A DNA stretch of 64,000 bases from the NCBI RefSeq assembly GCF_000186225.1, contig NC_014933.1, forward strand, positions 620,001 to 684,000, in the 5' to 3' direction. A program made the translations under genes and the position numbers. Source of the stretch: Bacteroides helcogenes P 36-108. Its GTDB lineage: Bacteria; Bacteroidota; Bacteroidia; Bacteroidales; Bacteroidaceae. Positions 59,774 through 64,000 of this stretch are shown piece after piece. A model generated the notes under the pieces. That model searched no databases and was not told the DNA's origin. It saw only the letters and a list, made by a program, of their open reading frames with translations. The first letter of the stretch is position 1; each line of letters opens with the position of its first letter.

Positions 59774-62700
59774 TTAGAATCTTAGAGTTAAATTAACAGC
59801 AAACGTACGATAGAATGGTACACCACCAATGTCCATAGGCTGCAACGGATTGTTACTTGATATGGAAGCCGGATTCAAGCCATCCGTCAATTTATTGATG
59901 ATATAGCAAATATTACGGGCGGTAAAACCAACACGTAAATAATTTGCTCCGAACTTCTTGCATATATTCTCGGGCAAGCGGTAACCTAAGGAGATTTCAC
60001 GCAGGCAGAACCATGTGTTATCTTGAATAGATCCCGGCATGGCAGGCATACCCCAACCATAATTCCATGCATACCACGACCCCGTCATGACGGGACGGAT
60101 ATTCTTTTCAGAGAGAGCTTGCGCATAGGTCATACCGCTAACGTCCACCAATTCGCCGGCAGTACCGTCAGCGTTTTGTACCGGTGCTTTGGTTCCTTCG
60201 GCAAATACGGCATCCAGCAGCAGACCGTCGTATGCAGTCTCACCTTTATAATTGATGCGCGCAACACCACCATGCTCTTTGTCACGGCCTTCGAGTGTTG
60301 ACTTCAAGGTTCCTCTCGGTATGGAGTACTTCCACATGTTGGAGAAATAGTTACCTCCGAAACGTCCGTCACCTTGTATATAAAGGTCAAAATTCTTATA
60401 GGAAAGGGAAGTATTCAAGCTCAATGTGAAGTCAGGCTCTACCTTGCCCAAAATATGGCGGTCTCTATCTCCTTCCTCATTACGCTGATATAATGTAACA
60501 GGCGAATACATAGATACTCCGTTGGTGGATCCGTATTCCTGATCATACTGAATAAGCATCTTGCCATTACGCGGGTCGCCGTCGGCTCCCTGGAATGTAG
60601 CCAAAGGAGACATGTAAGAAGAGTTGAGGTAAGAAGTCAGCACACCGAACTCTCCTCCCTCATAGGCCCAGATTTCAGGAGCAGCATCGTAGCCGTCCAT
60701 CAACTTCCATTCTTTCACATTGTCATCCAATTCTTTGATTTTACCACGATTCAGCGTAAAGTTTCCGCCTAAAGACCAGCGCCAATCTTTTGTACGGATC
60801 GGGGTAGCGTCAAGTTGAATTTCAATACCCTGATTCTGGATGTTACCGGCATTAATCAATTGGCTGCTTGCACCCGACTCTCTGACCGAACCCACACTCA
60901 TAATCTGGTTGTATGTATTGGTCTTATAATACGCAAAGTCTATGCTCAAGCGTTCGTCAAAGAAACGCAAATCAGCTCCAAGCTCAATGGACTGCTGGAT
61001 TTCAGGCTTCAGGTTTTCATTGAATGCTGTTCCCAAGTTAGGGGTAGCTGCAAGGACCGAGCCACTTTTGTCGGGAGTATAAATAGGAGACTGTGCAAAA
61101 ACTCCGAATCCATTGGACGTAGCATAAGCGGACGTACCCATACCTACACGGGCCAGTGAGGCACGCAACTTACCGAATGAGAACCATTCGGGCAGTTTTT
61201 CCTTAAAAGTGTCGGTAAACACCCAAGAAGCATTGGCCGACGGATAGAATACGGAATAGTTATTCTTACCGCTGAGTACATAGGAAGGATATGTAAGAGA
61301 AGACAACCAGTCGTTACGGGCTGTCAATTCAAGAAATACTTGATCACGCCATCCTAAATTAAGAATGCCCGAAACACCGAATGTCTGCTGGTTGCGCGGA
61401 GTATAATTAAATGTAGGTTCAATCTTGTTCACCGAGTTGGAGAAAGCAAACACACCCGGAATCACCAGACCGCCATTAGTGCCCTTCTTCCAGTAATTCT
61501 TGGCGGTATTGCCATAAAGTTCAGTAGCTAAAATCGCGGAAAGTGAAATTTCTTCTGATCCGATATTAATCTTGTTGTCGGTGGACTGCAACATTCCCAT
61601 GAAGTTATAGTTGCCTTCCGTGCTGCCATTGCGTTCATAATAGCCCGAACCTGAAGGACCGAAATTTGCACCCGTGCCGAATCTTTTCTCCATATAGCCT
61701 ACATTGTAATAGTTATAGTTGCCTTTGATGCTGGCAGTCAGCCATGGGGCAATTTTGGCACGCAACGTCAAGTCGGCAAGCAGTGACTGCTCCGAGCGTT
61801 CTCTGACGGCTGTATCACGTGTATGCAGATAACTGCTGAGAGTGCCGAACGCGCTGCTTGATTCAACCGCTTGCGTCTCCGGATCACGGTATTGTGCAAT
61901 GTGCGCGCCTATGTCATAGTTACGCGGCAGGTTATAGGCAGTAATCATACCCACATTGTTTCCCCAATCCCATCCGCCTTGACTTGCGCCATTAAGAGCT
62001 TTGGAAAATGCATATTTAACTCCCAGTTCTACGGAGAATACTTTATTGAGATCTGTCAGCCCCTTGAACGCTATATTATGTCGCTGAAAATTATTCCGCA
62101 CAAACACGCCTTTATTGTCTGTATAGCCATAAGATACACGGAAAGAAGATTTCTCTCCCCCACCACTGATGGCTACGTTAGTAGTACTGTTCATTCCGGT
62201 CTGATAAAACTCTTTCCAGTTGTCGGGATGAGCCACATAAGGAGTGGATTCTCCATTAGGCAGATATTGGTTTACCATCTGTCCATCCATTCTGGGACCG
62301 AAACTGTTCGATGTCTTCTGCAGAGAACCATCGGCCATGAAGCCTCCCTGCGTACCGTTATAGGTAGTACCCGCACCATAGATGTTCTGAAGGGTTACCG
62401 GAGATTTGTAAACGTCAGTCCATTCAACGGTCTGGTTTATTTCAATCCCCAGTCCCTGTTTGCCATACTTGCCTCCCTTGGAGACAATCACGACCGCACC
62501 GTTGGCGCCACGCGAACCGTAAAGTGCCGTAGCAGCCGCACCCTTCAGCACAGTGACACTCTCATAATCTGACGGGTTCAGGTTCTTCAACTGCGATCCC
62601 CAGTCAGTGCCATTCAGGTTACCCGTCACAGCCTCCTGAATAATCATGCCATCGATTACGAAAATAGGTGAGTTATTTTTGTCAATAGATTTAGCACCAC

Positions 62701-63319
62701 GAATCGTGATGGAAGAAGAAGAGGTGATACCCGAAGCGCCCCCTGTATTAATCTGTACACCTGCCACTTTTCCTTGCAGCGCATTAACCGGGCTGAGGGC
62801 GCTGGCACGTTCCATCTCCGAAGTAGAAACTTTGGAAGTAGCATATCCCACTGACCGGGCCTGTTTAGAAAGTCCCAAAGCAGTTACCACCACTTCACCC
62901 AACATTTTGCTGTCATCCTCCAGAACAATCTCCATCCTCTTGCCGTTGTAGGCCACCTCTGTCGTCTTATAGCCAATAAAAGAGACAACAATGATATCTC
63001 CTTTCTTCACACCCGAAAGAGTAAAATCTCCATTCACACCGGTAATGACACCATTCGTGGTTCCTTTTAGCACCACATTCGCTCCGATAACCGTTTCTCC
63101 CTTCGAGTCAATAACCGTTCCCTTGACAGTGCTTCGTCCTCCCTTGTCCTGTTGAAGCGCATCACCGAAGGACGATGAGTGATCCTTTTGTGTCTTGGCA
63201 ACAGGAGGCAGTGCCTCCTCATTCGCAGTCCCCAAGGCAGCCTCACCCCATAATGGAGAGGTACTTCCAAAAAGCAGACCCATCAAAAGCAGTCTTCTAA
63301 ATCTGATTTCTGTTCTCAT
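59774..63319 (-). CDS. SusC/RagA-family TonB-dependent transporter (third pair)
   Basis: This is a large outer-membrane importer of 1181 residues. A signal peptide (about 1-26) is followed by an unusual low-complexity segment (about 27-62, Ala/Gln/Asp/Ser-rich) before the carboxypeptidase-regulatory-like domain (about 63-140). KMLGEVVVTALGLSKQARSVGYA marks the plug start; SITIRGAKSIDKNNSPIFVIDG and ATALYGSRGANGAVVIVSK follow, and the barrel ends NLTLRF. There is no STN domain. The length and the ALGLSKQ motif are typical of SusC proteins paired with SusD-like_2. Confidence 0.94.
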   Translation of the reverse strand: MRTEIRFRRLLLMGLLFGSTSPLWGEAALGTANEEALPPVAKTQKDHSSSFGDALQQDKGGRSTVKGTVIDSKGETVIGANVVLKGTTNGVITGVNGDFTLSGVKKGDIIVVSFIGYKTTEVAYNGKRMEIVLEDDSKMLGEVVVTALGLSKQARSVGYATSKVSTSEMERASALSPVNALQGKVAGVQINTGGASGITSSSSITIRGAKSIDKNNSPIFVIDGMIIQEAVTGNLNGTDWGSQLKNLNPSDYESVTVLKGAAATALYGSRGANGAVVIVSKGGKYGKQGLGIEINQTVEWTDVYKSPVTLQNIYGAGTTYNGTQGGFMADGSLQKTSNSFGPRMDGQMVNQYLPNGESTPYVAHPDNWKEFYQTGMNSTTNVAISGGGEKSSFRVSYGYTDNKGVFVRNNFQRHNIAFKGLTDLNKVFSVELGVKYAFSKALNGASQGGWDWGNNVGMITAYNLPRNYDIGAHIAQYRDPETQAVESSSAFGTLSSYLHTRDTAVRERSEQSLLADLTLRAKIAPWLTASIKGNYNYYNVGYMEKRFGTGANFGPSGSGYYERNGSTEGNYNFMGMLQSTDNKINIGSEEISLSAILATELYGNTAKNYWKKGTNGGLVIPGVFAFSNSVNKIEPTFNYTPRNQQTFGVSGILNLGWRDQVFLELTARNDWLSSLTYPSYVLSGKNNYSVFYPSANASWVFTDTFKEKLPEWFSFGKLRASLARVGMGTSAYATSNGFGVFAQSPIYTPDKSGSVLAATPNLGTAFNENLKPEIQQSIELGADLRFFDERLSIDFAYYKTNTYNQIMSVGSVRESGASSQLINAGNIQNQGIEIQLDATPIRTKDWRWSLGGNFTLNRGKIKELDDNVKEWKLMDGYDAAPEIWAYEGGEFGVLTSYLNSSYMSPLATFQGADGDPRNGKMLIQYDQEYGSTNGVSMYSPVTLYQRNEEGDRDRHILGKVEPDFTLSLNTSLSYKNFDLYIQGDGRFGGNYFSNMWKYSIPRGTLKSTLEGRDKEHGGVARINYKGETAYDGLLLDAVFAEGTKAPVQNADGTAGELVDVSGMTYAQALSEKNIRPVMTGSWYAWNYGWGMPAMPGSIQDNTWFCLREISLGYRLPENICKKFGANYLRVGFTARNICYIINKLTDGLNPASISSNNPLQPMDIGGVPFYRTFAVNLTLRF

Positions 63320-63624
63320 AAATAATAGTTTTTGAAGTTAACATTAGCCTTGCATAGATACTATATCTGTACAATTACATTACAAGCTAACACTTCACTC
63401 CAAGAGAAGTATGAGTAAGACAGAGAATTTATTTACGATACATCCCGTTGTCCGCCACTTTTGTATCACATCGTTCGTGATAGAAAAGGATAAAAGTTAC
63501 ACTTTGTTCTATGGATGCAATAGCTCGTTGCGATATCTCCGATTGCCAAGGAGTTTTCTTCATTACGCCAAACACTTGTGTACAATGTTTGCAAATTCGA
63601 TAATACCTTATTTCTGTAAACGTG
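63320..63624 (-). other. 305-base leader between FecR-like gene and third susC
   Basis: No supported gene lies here on either strand. A weak -7-like TATCTATG (minus strand, 63353-63360) could start susC transcription about 35 bases before the ATG. A small hairpin TATCAC/GTGATA lies farther upstream near 63470. The plus-strand 91-codon frame through this stretch has no recognisable features. Confidence 0.4.
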
Positions 63625-63894
63625 CTATTTCTTTTTTTGCGAAGCAGAGAACGGCCCTCCGAAATGGCCGAGAATTTTATTTATGAAGCGTTTCTTCATG
63701 CGTTCCGTGGGAATGGGATAATCCGAAGATACTTCGTCCGAAGCATCAGTCAATCTCAGCATATCTTCGTCTATATGACGTGACAGGAAAGCCTGCCCTT
63801 CTTCCGTCAATAGCCATGCCAAAACCTGCTTGCGTTCTTCTTCCGCTAATTTGCCATCAAAATACTCATTTAATATTTCCGGAGTAAAACCCAT
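63625..63894 (-). CDS. Short protein resembling the FecR anti-sigma N-terminus
   Basis: This is a predicted protein of 89 residues from the ATG at 63894, preceded by AGGAAATAGG; the frame opens 57 bases earlier. The N-terminal TPEILNEYFDGKLAEEERKQ and following helices resemble the anti-sigma domain of FecR-type proteins. The usual membrane helix and periplasmic FecR domain are missing: the frame stops after an A7 run (T7 at 63632-63638 on the plus strand) encoding QKKK. It may be a truncated relic or a stand-alone anti-sigma domain. It precedes the third susC on the same strand. Confidence 0.55.
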   Translation of the reverse strand: MGFTPEILNEYFDGKLAEEERKQVLAWLLTEEGQAFLSRHIDEDMLRLTDASDEVSSDYPIPTERMKKRFINKILGHFGGPFSASQKKK

Positions 63895-63970
63895 CCTATT
63901 TCCTTTTTTAGTTAATGAAACACTTGTTTCCAATAGATGGTATGAGTCCATTCTATTTTATTAACCCTTG

Positions 63971-63978
63971 CAAATGTA
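63971..63978 (-). promoter_or_regulatory. -7 element upstream of the FecR-like gene
   Basis: TACATTTG on the minus strand matches TAnnTTTG, 77 bases before the ATG at 63894. This suggests the short gene starts its own transcript and is not the tail of a sigma-factor operon. Confidence 0.55.
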
Positions 63979-64000
63979 CAAAAAGGATAGATATTTGAAT

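Noticed and set aside
63625..63640. Programmed frameshift at the A7 run in the FecR-like gene
   Set aside because: The -1 frame ends after about ten codons and the +1 product (about 70 codons) shows no membrane or FecR domain, so there is no positive reason to invoke it.
63411..63686. Plus-strand frame of 91 codons before the third susC
   Set aside because: It overlaps the FecR-like gene antisense, has no family resemblance, and lies over a likely promoter and leader.

Overview
The window reads as chromosomal DNA of a gut Bacteroides-type bacterium (species not resolved). It has three SusC/SusD outer-membrane glycan-uptake pairs, a hybrid two-component sensor, a serine-type sulfatase, Bacteroidota-style FtsL, FtsA and RsmH proteins, almost no Shine-Dalgarno sequences, and many promoters matching the Bacteroides -7 element TAnnTTTG, some with TTTG about 20 bases upstream.

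Region 1 (2-13186) is a polysaccharide utilization locus (PUL). Leftward run susC, susD, a sulfatase and a GH20 hexosaminidase cut by the window edge. Divergent from them is a hybrid two-component regulator. The enzymes suggest a sulfated, N-acetylhexosamine-containing host glycan such as mucin O-glycan. Region 2 (13431-30655) is the division and cell-wall (dcw) cluster in the order mraZ, rsmH, ftsL, ftsI, murE, mraY, murD, ftsW, murG, murC, ftsQ, ftsA, ftsZ, then a yqeY-like gene. MraZ-type operator boxes precede it. A composite 24-bp/23-bp minisatellite of about 700 bases separates murD from ftsW, and smaller repeats sit at the 3' ends of ftsW and murC. Region 3 (30703-41202) is housekeeping: recO, tRNA-Glu, rpsT, gyrB, a DUF3109-type protein, a small beta-barrel protein, gpmI, a CorA transporter, rnhB and a TPR/HTH regulator.

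Region 4 (41285-52358) is a second PUL. The TPR/HTH regulator faces a susC promoter region with four copies of a TTTGTAGATC-like motif, followed by susC and susD. After a terminator and a new promoter comes a second unit: a lysine-exporter (LysO) family split into two overlapping genes, a secreted GH2 beta-galactosidase and a GH63-like lipoprotein. Region 5 (52384-57896) holds hppA and ybjQ on the minus strand, then a GH29 alpha-L-fucosidase and a CBM9-like protein. Region 6 (57910-64000) is a third susC/susD pair preceded by a very short FecR-N-terminus-like gene.

The least explained structures are non-coding. Three intergenic sites (13237, 30843, 52384) carry arrays of small hairpins at a fixed 22-23 bp period, with a TATATAG-like loop kept while the stem sequence changes from site to site. 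The dcw minisatellite and a tandemly duplicated stop codon at the end of ftsW are the other stand-out signals.
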